Source: Amycolatopsis solani
Lineage (GTDB): Bacteria > Actinomycetota > Actinomycetes > Mycobacteriales > Pseudonocardiaceae
Direction: 5' to 3'
Length of the DNA: 64,000 nucleotides
NCBI RefSeq assembly: GCF_033441515.1
Contig: NZ_JAWQJT010000002.1
Span: 930,001 to 994,000, forward strand
A program made the position numbers and the translations under genes. Within the stretch, counting starts at the first letter, position 1. Every line of letters starts with the position of its first letter. The notes under the pieces were generated by a model. The model was not told where the DNA came from. It did no database searches and saw only the letters and a program-made list of their open reading frames with translations. Positions 24,985-33,661 of this stretch are shown here, in pieces.

Positions 24985-25020
24985 GCGGGCGCGCGGGGAG
25001 TGCCGCACCCGCGCGCCCGC
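24985..25020. terminator. GC-only hairpin downstream of the SWIM gene
   Basis: A perfect 13-bp stem (24985-24997 with 25008-25020) closes a 10-nt loop, 84 nt past the SWIM stop. It is the probable end of the ABC-SNF2-SWIM operon. The rest of the 24877-25103 gap holds only the ribosome site of the PPOX-like gene. Confidence 0.6.
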
Positions 25021-25103
25021 ACCCCCAGTGGCCCGGCGGAACGCCGCCGCTGCGGGACAGGAGGCAATGGCCTGCGTGCTGGATACCGCGGATTCCGCGT
25101 TTT

Positions 25104-26195
25104 TCAGTCCGAAAACAGGCCCGGATCCGCCTCCGGGGGTCCCGACGGCCACCAGGTGTCCCCTTCGAGGCGGTAGGGGTGCCACCGGCCTCGCCGATCC
25201 AGCCGCAGCTGGAGCGCGCCGATCGTGCAGTGGTTGCGCTCGAACACCGGGTCCTCGCCGGCGAGTGCGGCCCGCGCCGCCGCCAGTACCGGCTTCGGCG
25301 GGCTCCACGCCGAGTCCAGCACCTCCAGCCCGTCGCGGCCGCCGAACGTCCACGCCGCCACCGCCCGGTCGAAGTCCGCGCCCGTGCCGAGCCGCGAAGC
25401 CACGGCGGGGAACTGCGCGGCCAGCCGGACCGCGTCGGGACGTCGTCCCGGCCACGGCTCACCCGCCAGGACCGCGCCGGCCTGGGCCGCGGCGTTGGCT
25501 GCCAGCAGCGCGAACGCCTCCGCGGGCACCCCCGGCGCCGCCGGGATCGACGGTGCGCCCGACGGCCGGAACGCGGCCAGCTCCGGCAGCGGCCCCGGCG
25601 TCCGGTCCGCGGTCGCCACGGCAGCGGCCGCCGGGGCCATCCGGCTCTCCAGCTCCGCCCGGATCTCCCGCTCACCCCGCCCCCGCATCAGCAGCAGCAC
25701 GAAGGGGTCGGCGTCCAGCAGCCACGACGCCTGGAACGACAACGCCGCCGCGTGCCGGCACGGCAGCTCCCAGCCCGGGCACTCGCACTCCGGGTCGAGG
25801 TCGCCGATGCCGGGCAGCAGGTGCACCCCGGCGTCGTCGGCCGCCTCGACCAGGTCGTGCGGCATGTCGCGGTCCAGCAGCGCCGCCAGGTGCCCGGTCC
25901 GCGACGCCACCCGGTCGAGGAACCGCGTCCAGTCGCCGTCCGACAGCTCCGCCAGCCGCAGCTGGGTGCGGTACGGGCCGCCGTCGGCGTCGTCGACCAC
26001 CGCCGCGATCCGGCCCGGGCTCACCGTGATCGACCCGACCAGCCCGGCCGCGGCGTACCGGCGGCCCTTCTTCAGCTGCCGGAGATCCAGCGCGGTGTCC
26101 TCCATCGCGCGCACCCACGCCCGCCCCCACCACGAACGGGCGAAGCGCCCGGCCGCCCCGAACGCGGGGAACCCGCGCACCCGGTCGTCGGTCAT
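25104..26195 (-). CDS. SWIM zinc-finger protein partnered with SNF2 helicase
   Basis: A 363-residue protein with a SWIM motif near residues 150-165 (ECECPGWELPCRHAAAL, CxCxnCxH). The N-terminus has SWWGRAWVRAMED, seen in SWIM proteins that sit next to SNF2 ATPases in Actinobacteria. It probably helps the helicase contact DNA or protein. The ATG overlaps the SNF2 stop in ATGA, so it is translationally coupled. A GC-only hairpin follows the gene. Confidence 0.9.
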   Translation of the reverse strand: MTDDRVRGFPAFGAAGRFARSWWGRAWVRAMEDTALDLRQLKKGRRYAAAGLVGSITVSPGRIAAVVDDADGGPYRTQLRLAELSDGDWTRFLDRVASRTGHLAALLDRDMPHDLVEAADDAGVHLLPGIGDLDPECECPGWELPCRHAAALSFQASWLLDADPFVLLLMRGRGEREIRAELESRMAPAAAAVATADRTPGPLPELAAFRPSGAPSIPAAPGVPAEAFALLAANAAAQAGAVLAGEPWPGRRPDAVRLAAQFPAVASRLGTGADFDRAVAAWTFGGRDGLEVLDSAWSPPKPVLAAARAALAGEDPVFERNHCTIGALQLRLDRRGRWHPYRLEGDTWWPSGPPEADPGLFSD

Positions 26196-28741
26196 CCGCG
26201 GCTCCTCAGCTCGACGAGCTCCGCGAGCTCGGTGTCGGTCAGTTCCGTCAACGCCGCCTCGCCACCGGCCAGCACCGCGTCCGCCAGCGCCCGCTTCTCC
26301 CGCAGCATCGCCGCGATCCGGTCCTCGACCGTGCCCTCGGCGACGAGCCGGTGCACCTGCACCGGTTTCGTCTGCCCGATCCGGTACGCCCGGTCGGTCG
26401 CCTGGTCCTCCACCGCCGGGTTCCACCAGCGGTCGAAGTGCACGACGTGGTCGGCGCGCGTGAGGTTCAGCCCCGTCCCGGCCGCCTTCAGCGACAGCAG
26501 GAACACCGGCACCGCGCCCTCCTGGAACCGCGCGACCAGTTCCTCGCGGCGGGCCACCGGCGTGCCGCCGTGCAGCAGCTGGGTCGCGATCCCCCGTCCG
26601 GCCAGGTGCTTCTCGAGCAGCCGCGCCATGGCGACGTACTGGGTGAACACCAGCACCGCGCCGCCCTCGGCGAGGATCGTGTCCAGCAGCTCGTCGAGCA
26701 GCTCCACCTTGCCCGAGCGGCCGCCGGGCTCCTTGAGGTACTGCGCCGGGTGGTTGCAGATCTGCTTGAGCGCGGTCAGCAGCTTCACGATCCGGCCGCG
26801 CCGGGCCATCCCGTCGCTCGCGGCGATGTCGGCCATCAGCTCCCGCACGACCGCCTCGTACAGCGCCACCTGCTCCGGGCTCAGCGCCACCGGCCGGTCG
26901 GTCTCGGTCTTCGGCGGCAGCTCCGGCGCGATCCCGGGATCGGACTTGCGCCGCCGCAGCAGGAACGGCCGCAGCAGCCGCGAAAGCCGCTCGGCCGCCG
27001 CCGGGTCCCCGGCCTCGATCGGCTTCGCCCAGCGCTCCCGGAACTCCGGCAGCGATCCCAGCAGGCCGGGCGCCGACCAGTCGAGGATCGCCCACAGCTC
27101 CGAGAGCGTGTTCTCCACCGGCGTGCCGGTCAGCGCCACCCGCGCCGCGGCCGGCACCAGCCGCAACGCCTTCGCCGTGCCCGAGCGGTGGTTCTTCACG
27201 TGCTGGGCCTCGTCGGCGACCAGCAGCCCCCACCGCACCCCGGCCAGCGGCGCCGGATCGGTGCGCAGCGTGCCGTACGTCGTCAGCACGAACCCGTCGA
27301 GGTCCTCGAGCGAGCGGGCGCTGCCGTGGAAGCGCCGCACCGGCACCCCGGGGGCGAACCGGCGGATCTCGCGTTCCCAGTTGCCCAGCAGCGACGCCGG
27401 GCACACCACCAGCGTCGGGCCCGACGCGCGGTGCAGGTGCAGCGCGATCAGCGTGACCGTCTTGCCCAGGCCCATGTCGTCGGCCAGGCAGCCACCGAGC
27501 CCCAGGCCGGTCACGGTGGCCAGCCACTGCAGGCCGCGCAGCTGGTAGTCCCGCAGCCGCGCGGCCAGCCCGGCCGGGGGCACCTCCGGCTCCGGCGGCG
27601 CGGACAGCCGTTCCCGCAACCGCGCCAGCCAGCCCTCGGTGACGACTTCGACCACTTCGCCCTCGACCTCGGTGGTGCCGGTCAGCACCGCGCCGAGCGC
27701 GTCGACCGGCGTCAACGGCTTCAGCACCCGCTCCCGCGCCTTCGCCGCCAGCGCCGGGTCCACCAGCACCCACCGGTCGCGCAGCCGCACCACAGCACGG
27801 CGGGCTTCGGCGAGCGCGTCCAGTTCCGCCTCGGTCAGCACCTCACCGCCCAGGGCGAGCTGCCAGTCGAACTCCAGCGCCCGCCCGCCGCCGAAGAACG
27901 ACGGCAGATCACCCGGTGCGTCGCCGGCGCGGACGACGGCCCGCGCGGTCAGCGACCCCGCGAGCTCGGCCGGCCAGTGCACGTCGATGCCGGCCGCCGC
28001 CAGCCGCGGGGCGGCGGCCGCGACCAGCTCGGTCACCTCGTCCTCGCCCAGCACCAGCTCGCCGGGCACCGCGGAGGTCAGCAGCGGGCTCAGCGCCGGC
28101 CAGACCTGCGCACCCCGCCGCAGCGCCAGGACGACGTCGATGCGCGCCCGCGGCCCGAACCGGCCGGTCTCCCACAGCTCCGCCGCGTCGGCGAGCTGCC
28201 CCGGCTCGGCCAGGCTGTGCACCTGCACCACCGCGCGGTAGCGCCCGGCGCCGAACCCACCGGGCGCCTCGATCCGCAGCGACACCCGGATGCCCGAGTC
28301 CAGGCCCGCGGCCAGCTCGTCCGCCCAGTCGCGCAGCGGCTCGGCCCGCTGCGGCGCGACCGCGGCGAACAGCCGCGTCCCGGCTGCCTTCGCCGCGGCG
28401 GGCGTGCGGGGCAGCGTGTCGGCGACGGCGTCGAGGAACGCCCGCAGCAGCGGCTCCGGCGCCCGGTCGTCCGGTGGCATCGCGGCCGCGAGGTCGCGCA
28501 GCCACGCGGCTTCGGCCGGTTCGAGCGGCCCGGCGCGCCAGGCGTCGTACCCGGCCGCGGTCACCCCCGGCAGCAGCCGTCCCGCGGCGACCAGCCGCAG
28601 CGCCGCCGTGGCCGCGGTCCCCCAGAACCCGTCCGGTTCGCGCAGCAGTTCCCCGAGCCCGTCCACCATGGACAGCTCGCGGCCGTCGAGGACCAGCCGT
28701 CCCGTCCGTGGTGGTTCCCCCGGTGTGAAGTCGACGTTCAG
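26192..28741 (-). CDS. SNF2-family DEAD/DEAH-box helicase
   Basis: About 849 residues. The C-terminal half is a full SNF2 motor: GLGGCLADDMGLGKTVTLIAL (motif I), LLVADEAQHVKN (II), ALTGTPVENTLSELW (III), LVFTQYVAMARLLE (IV), LLSLKAAGTGLNLTRADHV (V) and DQATDRAYRIGQ (VI). The N-terminal half is the SNF2-associated region. It remodels protein-DNA or polymerase complexes using ATP. The start is unclear: a CTG at 28741 would give a CTGA overlap with the permease stop, and the first ATG is at 28669. Coupling to a drug-type ABC exporter is unusual. Confidence 0.88.
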   Translation of the reverse strand: MNVDFTPGEPPRTGRLVLDGRELSMVDGLGELLREPDGFWGTAATAALRLVAAGRLLPGVTAAGYDAWRAGPLEPAEAAWLRDLAAAMPPDDRAPEPLLRAFLDAVADTLPRTPAAAKAAGTRLFAAVAPQRAEPLRDWADELAAGLDSGIRVSLRIEAPGGFGAGRYRAVVQVHSLAEPGQLADAAELWETGRFGPRARIDVVLALRRGAQVWPALSPLLTSAVPGELVLGEDEVTELVAAAAPRLAAAGIDVHWPAELAGSLTARAVVRAGDAPGDLPSFFGGGRALEFDWQLALGGEVLTEAELDALAEARRAVVRLRDRWVLVDPALAAKARERVLKPLTPVDALGAVLTGTTEVEGEVVEVVTEGWLARLRERLSAPPEPEVPPAGLAARLRDYQLRGLQWLATVTGLGLGGCLADDMGLGKTVTLIALHLHRASGPTLVVCPASLLGNWEREIRRFAPGVPVRRFHGSARSLEDLDGFVLTTYGTLRTDPAPLAGVRWGLLVADEAQHVKNHRSGTAKALRLVPAAARVALTGTPVENTLSELWAILDWSAPGLLGSLPEFRERWAKPIEAGDPAAAERLSRLLRPFLLRRRKSDPGIAPELPPKTETDRPVALSPEQVALYEAVVRELMADIAASDGMARRGRIVKLLTALKQICNHPAQYLKEPGGRSGKVELLDELLDTILAEGGAVLVFTQYVAMARLLEKHLAGRGIATQLLHGGTPVARREELVARFQEGAVPVFLLSLKAAGTGLNLTRADHVVHFDRWWNPAVEDQATDRAYRIGQTKPVQVHRLVAEGTVEDRIAAMLREKRALADAVLAGGEAALTELTDTELAELVELRSRG

Positions 28742-29520
28742 TTCCCCAGCCTCTCGTATCGGCGCACGGACAGCGGCACGAAGACCGCGAGCAGCACCAG
28801 CGGCCAGACCACGGCCATCAGCACCGGGTGCGTGCTCACCCAGGACGTCCCGGCCGCGCCGGGGTTGCCGAACAGCACCCGCGCGGCGGTCACCGTCGAG
28901 GACAACGGGTTCCACTCCGCCACGGTTCCCAGCCACGCCGGCATCGTCGCGGTCGCCACGAACGCGCTGGAGAGGAACCCGAACGGGAACTCCAGGGTCT
29001 GCGCGAGCGTCACCATCGACGGGTCCGACGTCAGCAGCCCCAGGTAGATCCCCGCCCACACCAGCGCCGTGCGCAGCAGGAGCAGCAGCCCGATCGCGGC
29101 CAGCGTTTCGCCGAGGGAGCCGTGCGGGCGCCAGCCGACGGCGAACCCGCAGCCCAGCAGCACCGCCAGCGCGAGCACCGCGTTCGCCAGGTCCGCGGCC
29201 ACCCGGCCGGTCAGCACCGCCGACGACGCCATCGGCAGCGACCGGAACCGGTCGGTGACGCCCTTCGCCGCGTCGTCGAGCACCGCGATCATCGTGCCCG
29301 ACAACCCGAACGCCATGGTCATGGCGAACATCCCCGGCATCAGGAACTCGCGGTAGGAGCCGCCGCCGGGCACGGTCATGCCGCCGCCGAGCAGGTAGGC
29401 GAAGATGAGCACCATCAGGATCGGGAACGCCACCACGGTGGCCAGCCGGGCCGGGCGCCGCGCGAGCTGCGCGAGGTAGCGCTGGGTCAGCGTCCAGCCG
29501 TCTTCGATCGCCCACCTCAT
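28738..29520 (-). CDS. ABC-2 type exporter permease (DrrB-like)
   Basis: A 260-residue membrane protein with six predicted helices. It has the ABC-2 profile of DrrB-type drug exporters: LARRPARLATVVAFPILMVLIF at the start, the FRSLPM loop after helix 2, and EWNPLSSTVTAAR near the end. It would form the channel for the ATPase encoded just upstream. The ATG overlaps the ATPase stop in ATGA. Confidence 0.92.
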   Translation of the reverse strand: MRWAIEDGWTLTQRYLAQLARRPARLATVVAFPILMVLIFAYLLGGGMTVPGGGSYREFLMPGMFAMTMAFGLSGTMIAVLDDAAKGVTDRFRSLPMASSAVLTGRVAADLANAVLALAVLLGCGFAVGWRPHGSLGETLAAIGLLLLLRTALVWAGIYLGLLTSDPSMVTLAQTLEFPFGFLSSAFVATATMPAWLGTVAEWNPLSSTVTAARVLFGNPGAAGTSWVSTHPVLMAVVWPLVLLAVFVPLSVRRYERLGN

Positions 29521-30443
29521 CGCGCCACCCCCGTCAGCTCCAGGAAGACCTCGTCGAGCGTCGGGTGCCGCAGTGCCACGTCGGCGAACGCCAGCTCGGT
29601 CGCCGCCAGCTCGCGCACGACATCGGTCAGCATGGCCGGCTCGGCCGGCGCGCTGACCCGCAGTTCTTCGGTGACCGGCTCGGCGCCGGTGACCCGGGCC
29701 AGCAACGCCGTCGCCGCGCCGATGTCGTCCGGGTCGGTCAGCACCAGCTCGATCCGGGTCGCGCCGAGTGAGCCCTTCAGCTGCGCCGGCGTGCCTTCGG
29801 CGATGACGCGGCCGCGCTCGACGAGGGAGATCCGGTCGGCCAGCTGGTCGGCTTCCTCCAGGTACTGGGTCGTGAGCAGCACGGTCGTGCCGTCGGCGAC
29901 CAGTGACCGCACGGCCCGCCAGACCTCGAGGCGGCTGCGCGGGTCCAGCCCGGTCGTCGGCTCGTCGAGGAACAGCACCCGCGGGGTCGCCAGCAGCGAC
30001 GCGGCCAGATCGAGCCGCCGCCGCATCCCGCCCGAGTAGGCCGACACCGGCTTCGCCCCCGTTTCGGCGAGCCCGAACCGCTCGAGCAGGTCGTCGGCGC
30101 GGCGCGTTGCCTCGCGGCGGCCCAGGTGGTGCAGCCGGCCGAAGAGCACCAGGTTCTGCCGTCCGGACAGGATCTCGTCGACCGCGGCGTGCTGGCCGAC
30201 CAGCCCGATCGCGGACCGCACTTTCGCTGATTCAGTGGCGACGTCGAAGCCGGCCACCCGGGCGACGCCGCCGTCGTGGCGCAGCAGCGTGGACAGCACG
30301 CGCACGGCCGTCGTCTTGCCCGCGCCGTTCGGTCCGAGCAGGCCGCACAAGGTGCCCGCCGGGACGGAGAGGTCGAACCCGTCGAGGGCGTACGCGTCGC
30401 CGTAGCGCTTGCGAAGCCCTTCGGCGTGGATCTGCGGAGTCAT
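29517..30443 (-). CDS. ABC exporter ATPase (DrrA-like)
   Basis: A 308-residue ATPase: Walker A LLGPNGAGKTT, Q-loop VGQHAAVDE, signature AYSGGMRRRLDLAASLL, Walker B VLFLDEPTTGLD, H-region TTQYLEEAD, and the DrrA-type C-terminal domain ending with PTLDEVFLELTG. It drives efflux of an unknown, probably hydrophobic, compound with the DrrB-like permease. AAGGGGGAG precedes the ATG. Two GTAC-N3-GTAC repeats between it and the divergent TetR are the likely operators. Confidence 0.94.
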   Translation of the reverse strand: MTPQIHAEGLRKRYGDAYALDGFDLSVPAGTLCGLLGPNGAGKTTAVRVLSTLLRHDGGVARVAGFDVATESAKVRSAIGLVGQHAAVDEILSGRQNLVLFGRLHHLGRREATRRADDLLERFGLAETGAKPVSAYSGGMRRRLDLAASLLATPRVLFLDEPTTGLDPRSRLEVWRAVRSLVADGTTVLLTTQYLEEADQLADRISLVERGRVIAEGTPAQLKGSLGATRIELVLTDPDDIGAATALLARVTGAEPVTEELRVSAPAEPAMLTDVVRELAATELAFADVALRHPTLDEVFLELTGVAR

Positions 30444-30459
30444 GCTCCCCCTTAACTCT

Positions 30460-30504
30460 GTACGTTGTACGTAGAAGAGGTTAGCACAACTTTGTACAGC
30501 GTAC
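30460..30504. promoter_or_regulatory. Twin GTAC-N3-GTAC operators between exporter and TetR
   Basis: GTACGTTGTAC (30460-30470) and GTACAGCGTAC (30494-30504) have centres 34 bp apart and cover the divergent promoters. They are the best candidates for binding by the adjacent TetR. Confidence 0.65.
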
Positions 30505-30522
30505 GGAGATTGGGTGGGCACA

Positions 30523-31299
30523 ATGACCGGCGTGAGCACCGAGGACAACGGCGACGGCGACCCGAGGCGGGCGATCGAGCTGCTCTGGGGCGTCTCGGCG
30601 CCCCCGCGCCGCGGCCCCAAACCGAAACTGAGCACCGCCGACGTCGTCCGCGCGGCGGTCACCCTGGCCGACGCCGACGGCATCGAGGCGGTCACCATCC
30701 GCGGCGTCGCCGAGCACCTCGGCGTCTCCCCCATGTCCCTCTACACCTACGTGCCGGGCCGGGCCGAGCTGCTCGACCTGATGATCGACCACGTCCACGG
30801 CGAGCTCCCGGCCCCCGCGGCCGGGCTCGGCTGGCGGGCGGCACTGACCGGGATCGCCGAAAACCTGTGGGCGCTGTTCCACGCGCACCCCTGGCTGCTG
30901 CAGGTCACCACCAGCCGCTCGGCGCTCGGCCCGCACAGCTTCGCCAAGTACGAGAACGAGCTGCGCGCGGTCGAGGGCATCGGCCTCGACGACGTCGAAA
31001 TGGACGCCGTGGTCAGCCTCGTCACCGGCCTGGTCCGGACCACCGCGCGCAGCTCCCTCGACAACGCCCGGCTGGTCCGCACGAGCGGCCTGACCGACGC
31101 GCAGTGGTGGGAGCGCGCCGCGCCGGTGCTGGCCGGCATCCCGGCCGCCGACGCGGCGCACTACCCGATCTCCTCCCGGGTCGGGCAGGCCGCGGGCGAA
31201 GCCCACAACGCCGCGGAGAACCCCGCCTACACCTTCCGCTTCGGCCTCGCCCGTGTCCTGGACGGCATCGAAGCGCTGGTGTCAGAGCGCCAGCGGTAG
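30523..31299 (+). CDS. TetR/AcrR-family regulator with TetR_C-type ligand domain
   Basis: About 258 residues. The helix-turn-helix is at the unusual position of residues 35-85 (AAVTLADADGIEAVTIRGVAEHLGVSPMSLYTYV), after an N-terminal extension containing RRGPKPKLS; the C-terminal domain is the TetR_C class of antibiotic-sensing repressors. It is divergent from the DrrAB-like exporter, the classical repressor/efflux arrangement. The start may be ATG 30523 or GTG 30532. It overlaps the P450 gene by 18 nt tail-to-tail. Confidence 0.9.
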   Translation: MTGVSTEDNGDGDPRRAIELLWGVSAPPRRGPKPKLSTADVVRAAVTLADADGIEAVTIRGVAEHLGVSPMSLYTYVPGRAELLDLMIDHVHGELPAPAAGLGWRAALTGIAENLWALFHAHPWLLQVTTSRSALGPHSFAKYENELRAVEGIGLDDVEMDAVVSLVTGLVRTTARSSLDNARLVRTSGLTDAQWWERAAPVLAGIPAADAAHYPISSRVGQAAGEAHNAAENPAYTFRFGLARVLDGIEALVSERQR

Positions 31300-32451
31300 C
31301 GCCGCGGGGCGCCAGGTCCCGCCGTCGGGCGCGCGCGGCACGTCACCGGCCAGGGTCAGGCCCGGGTAGCGGTCGAACAGCATCGACAGCGCCACCTCGG
31401 TCTCCACCCGAGCGATCGACGCGCCGAGGCAGAAGTGCGGGCCGTGCGAGAACCCCAGCTGCGCGGGTCCCTGCCGGGTGACGTCGAGGCGGTCGGCGCC
31501 GTCGAACACCCGCGGGTCGCGGTCGGCGGCCACCATCGCCGCCGTCACCCGCTCGCCCGCCCGGACGAGCTCGCCGTCGATCTCGACGTCTTCACGCGCG
31601 AACCTCGGCGTGGTCAGCAGCTGCGGACTGCAGAAGCGCATCAGCTCCTCGACCGCGCCCGGCCACAACGCCGGGTCCGCTCGCAGCAGTTTCAGCTGGT
31701 CCGGGTGCCGCAGCAGGGCTTCGACGGCGTTGGCGACGAGGTTCACCGGCGTCTGCCCGGCCAGCACCAGGTGCCAGACCAGGGTGACCAGCTCGGTGTC
31801 GGTGAGCCGGTCGTCGTCCTGGGCGCGCACGAGGTCGCCGATGAGGTCGTCGCCCGGCTCGGCCCGGCTGCGCGCCACGGCTTCCTTCGCGCCCTCGATG
31901 ATCGCCGGGATGGCCGCGCTGAAGTCCGGCCCGATCCCGCTCGCTACCGCGGCGCCGTACTCGCGCCAGCGCGGGCGGTCGGCGTCCGGGATGCCGGCCA
32001 GCTCGCAGATGACGTCCATCGGCAGCGGCCGCGCGAAGTGCGCCACCAGGTCCACGACACCGTCCTCGGCGTGCGCGGGCAGCGCGTCGAGCAGCTTCCC
32101 GGTGATGGCGGCCAGGCGCGGGCGCAGCTGGGCGGCGCGCTTCGGGGTGAACGCCGGCGCGACCAGGCGCCGCAGCCGCAGGTGCTCGGGCCCGTCCTGC
32201 TCGGACATGGTCTTCATGTATTCGAGGCAGTGCTCGGGGATGCCGGGCGGCCGCATGAAGCTCTCGGACCGGACCTCGAACCGCGGGTCGGCCAGCATCG
32301 CGCGGGCCTCGGCGTAGCGGGTCAGCGCCCAGAACGGGCCGAACCCGGGGATGACCAGCTTGGCCACCGCGCTCGTCTCCCGCGCGCGGTCGTAGGCGGT
32401 GAACGGGTCGGTGAGGACCGCGAGGTCCGTGAGATCGATTTCGGGGGTCAT
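31282..32451 (-). CDS. Cytochrome P450
   Basis: A 389-residue soluble bacterial P450. The heme-binding loop is GFSHGPHFCLGASIARVE with the axial Cys near residue 342; the I-helix has LVLAGQTPVNLVANA, and the ExxR pair lies in EELMRF. CYP107-like proteins have this length. It oxidises an unknown small molecule and needs ferredoxin partners, which are not nearby. It is divergent from a TetR-fusion regulator, and repeated CAGATGTTCA sites lie between them. Confidence 0.93.
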   Translation of the reverse strand: MTPEIDLTDLAVLTDPFTAYDRARETSAVAKLVIPGFGPFWALTRYAEARAMLADPRFEVRSESFMRPPGIPEHCLEYMKTMSEQDGPEHLRLRRLVAPAFTPKRAAQLRPRLAAITGKLLDALPAHAEDGVVDLVAHFARPLPMDVICELAGIPDADRPRWREYGAAVASGIGPDFSAAIPAIIEGAKEAVARSRAEPGDDLIGDLVRAQDDDRLTDTELVTLVWHLVLAGQTPVNLVANAVEALLRHPDQLKLLRADPALWPGAVEELMRFCSPQLLTTPRFAREDVEIDGELVRAGERVTAAMVAADRDPRVFDGADRLDVTRQGPAQLGFSHGPHFCLGASIARVETEVALSMLFDRYPGLTLAGDVPRAPDGGTWRPAALPLAL

Positions 32452-32460
32452 CCACCACTC

Positions 32461-32491
32461 CAGATGTTCAAATCAGATGTTCATGTCATCT
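32461..32491. promoter_or_regulatory. CAGATGTTCA direct repeats between P450 and TetR-fusion
   Basis: CAGATGTTCA occurs at 32461-32470 and 32474-32483, 13 bp apart, and the second copy is part of an AGATG-N7-CATCT inverted repeat ending at 32491. Probable operators for the divergent TetR-like regulator. Confidence 0.5.
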
Positions 32492-32537
32492 CAGTGGTCA
32501 CGGTATCTTGAGCCACGACACCGCGGCAAGGAGGACG

Positions 32538-33581
32538 ATGGTCAGGCTCAGCAGGGCGGAAACCCAGGAACGCAACCGCGCCAGGGTCCTGGCCGCCGCC
32601 CGGGACGAGTTCGCCCGCCGCGGCTTCCGCGACGCCAAGATCGACGTCATCGCCGACCGCGCCGAGCTCACCCGCGGCGCGGTCTACTCCAACTTCCCCG
32701 GCAAACGCGCCCTGTACTTCGCCGTACTGGCCGACCTCGCCGAACGCGCACCCCGCCCCGCCACCCCGCCCGCGGACGCCGGCGCGGCCGACGTCCTGGC
32801 CGCGTTCGCCCGCGCCTGGGTCGCCCGCCTGCCGCTGGCCACCGACAGCGACGCCGAAGACGCCCGCCTCGCCCGCGACCTGCTGCCCGAGGTCCTCGCC
32901 GACGACCACACCCGGCGCCCGTTCGCGCAGCTCATGCGCGTGAACGCGATCCTGCTCGGCCTCGCCCTCGAACGCGCCCGCCCGGGACGGCGGCTCGTGC
33001 GGGTCGCCGAGGCCGCGCTCACGACCCTGCACGGCGCGAGCCAGCTCGCCGCCGCCGCACCCGGCTTCGGCGAGCCGTTCGACATCGTCACCGCCTGCGC
33101 CGCGTTGCTCGACCTCGGCCTGCGCGACGACTGGCCCGCAGTCCCGCCGATCACCACCCAGGCCCAGCCCGCCGACACCCGCTGGCAGCCGCCCACGGCC
33201 GTGGACCTCCTCACCGGAGACGCGGTCGAGCCCGGCGACGGCGTGGTCACCATCCTCGGCCTGCACCGCGCCTCGGCCTTCGAAGAAGCCGTCCGCGCCG
33301 GCGCCGACGTCACCGCCGTCCTCGTCACCAGCGACCCCGGCGAACTCGCCCCGCTGGCCCGCCTCGCGGTCGCCGACCTGCGCGGCTGCCTCGACCAGGC
33401 GATCACGCCCCCACGGCACCCCCGGCTGCGGATCGTCTGCGACGCGAGCGGCGAGCTCGCCGCGGCCGCCGGGATCACCGCGGTCAGCGACGCCACCGAA
33501 GCGGCGGTGCGCGTCGAAGGCGGCCGGATCGTCGCCCGCGCCGAAGGGTTCGGCGCCTGCCACGCCGCCGCAACCAAGTAG
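32538..33581 (+). CDS. TetR regulator fused to a thioredoxin-fold-like domain
   Basis: A 347-residue protein, about 140 longer than usual for TetR. Residues 1-200 are a normal TetR protein (ARRGFRDAKIDVIADRAELTRGAVYSNF). After about 210 there is an alpha/beta domain (GDGVVTILGLHRASAF, VTAVLVTSDPGELAPLARLAVADL, LRIVCDASGELAAAAGI) that recalls a thioredoxin/peroxiredoxin fold without the redox cysteines. AAGGAGGACG precedes the ATG. It is divergent from the P450 gene and likely controls it. Confidence 0.85.
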   Translation: MVRLSRAETQERNRARVLAAARDEFARRGFRDAKIDVIADRAELTRGAVYSNFPGKRALYFAVLADLAERAPRPATPPADAGAADVLAAFARAWVARLPLATDSDAEDARLARDLLPEVLADDHTRRPFAQLMRVNAILLGLALERARPGRRLVRVAEAALTTLHGASQLAAAAPGFGEPFDIVTACAALLDLGLRDDWPAVPPITTQAQPADTRWQPPTAVDLLTGDAVEPGDGVVTILGLHRASAFEEAVRAGADVTAVLVTSDPGELAPLARLAVADLRGCLDQAITPPRHPRLRIVCDASGELAAAAGITAVSDATEAAVRVEGGRIVARAEGFGACHAAATK

Positions 33582-33605
33582 CGGCCCGGCCGAGTAGACA
33601 GCGGC

Positions 33606-33634
33606 TGTCGGTCCCGGCCCTCGCCGTTCGTCGG
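33606..33634 (+). promoter_or_regulatory. ECF42-type promoter of sigma factor module 1
   Basis: TGTCGG (33606-33611), 17 nt ending in CCGTT-like sequence, then CGTCGG (33629-33634). The same layout occurs at 34872-34900 and on the minus strand at 42844-42872, so this is probably autoregulation by the ECF sigma factors. Confidence 0.65.
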
Positions 33635-33661
33635 GTGGGTGAACCGGCGGGAGGAGCAGGC

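Noticed and set aside
32399..33661. A single long + frame upstream of the ECF42 sigma factor, suggesting a giant sigma protein
   Set aside because: The upstream part is a frame shadow of the TetR-fusion gene. The GTG at 33662 has a GGGAGGAG site and starts the family domain.
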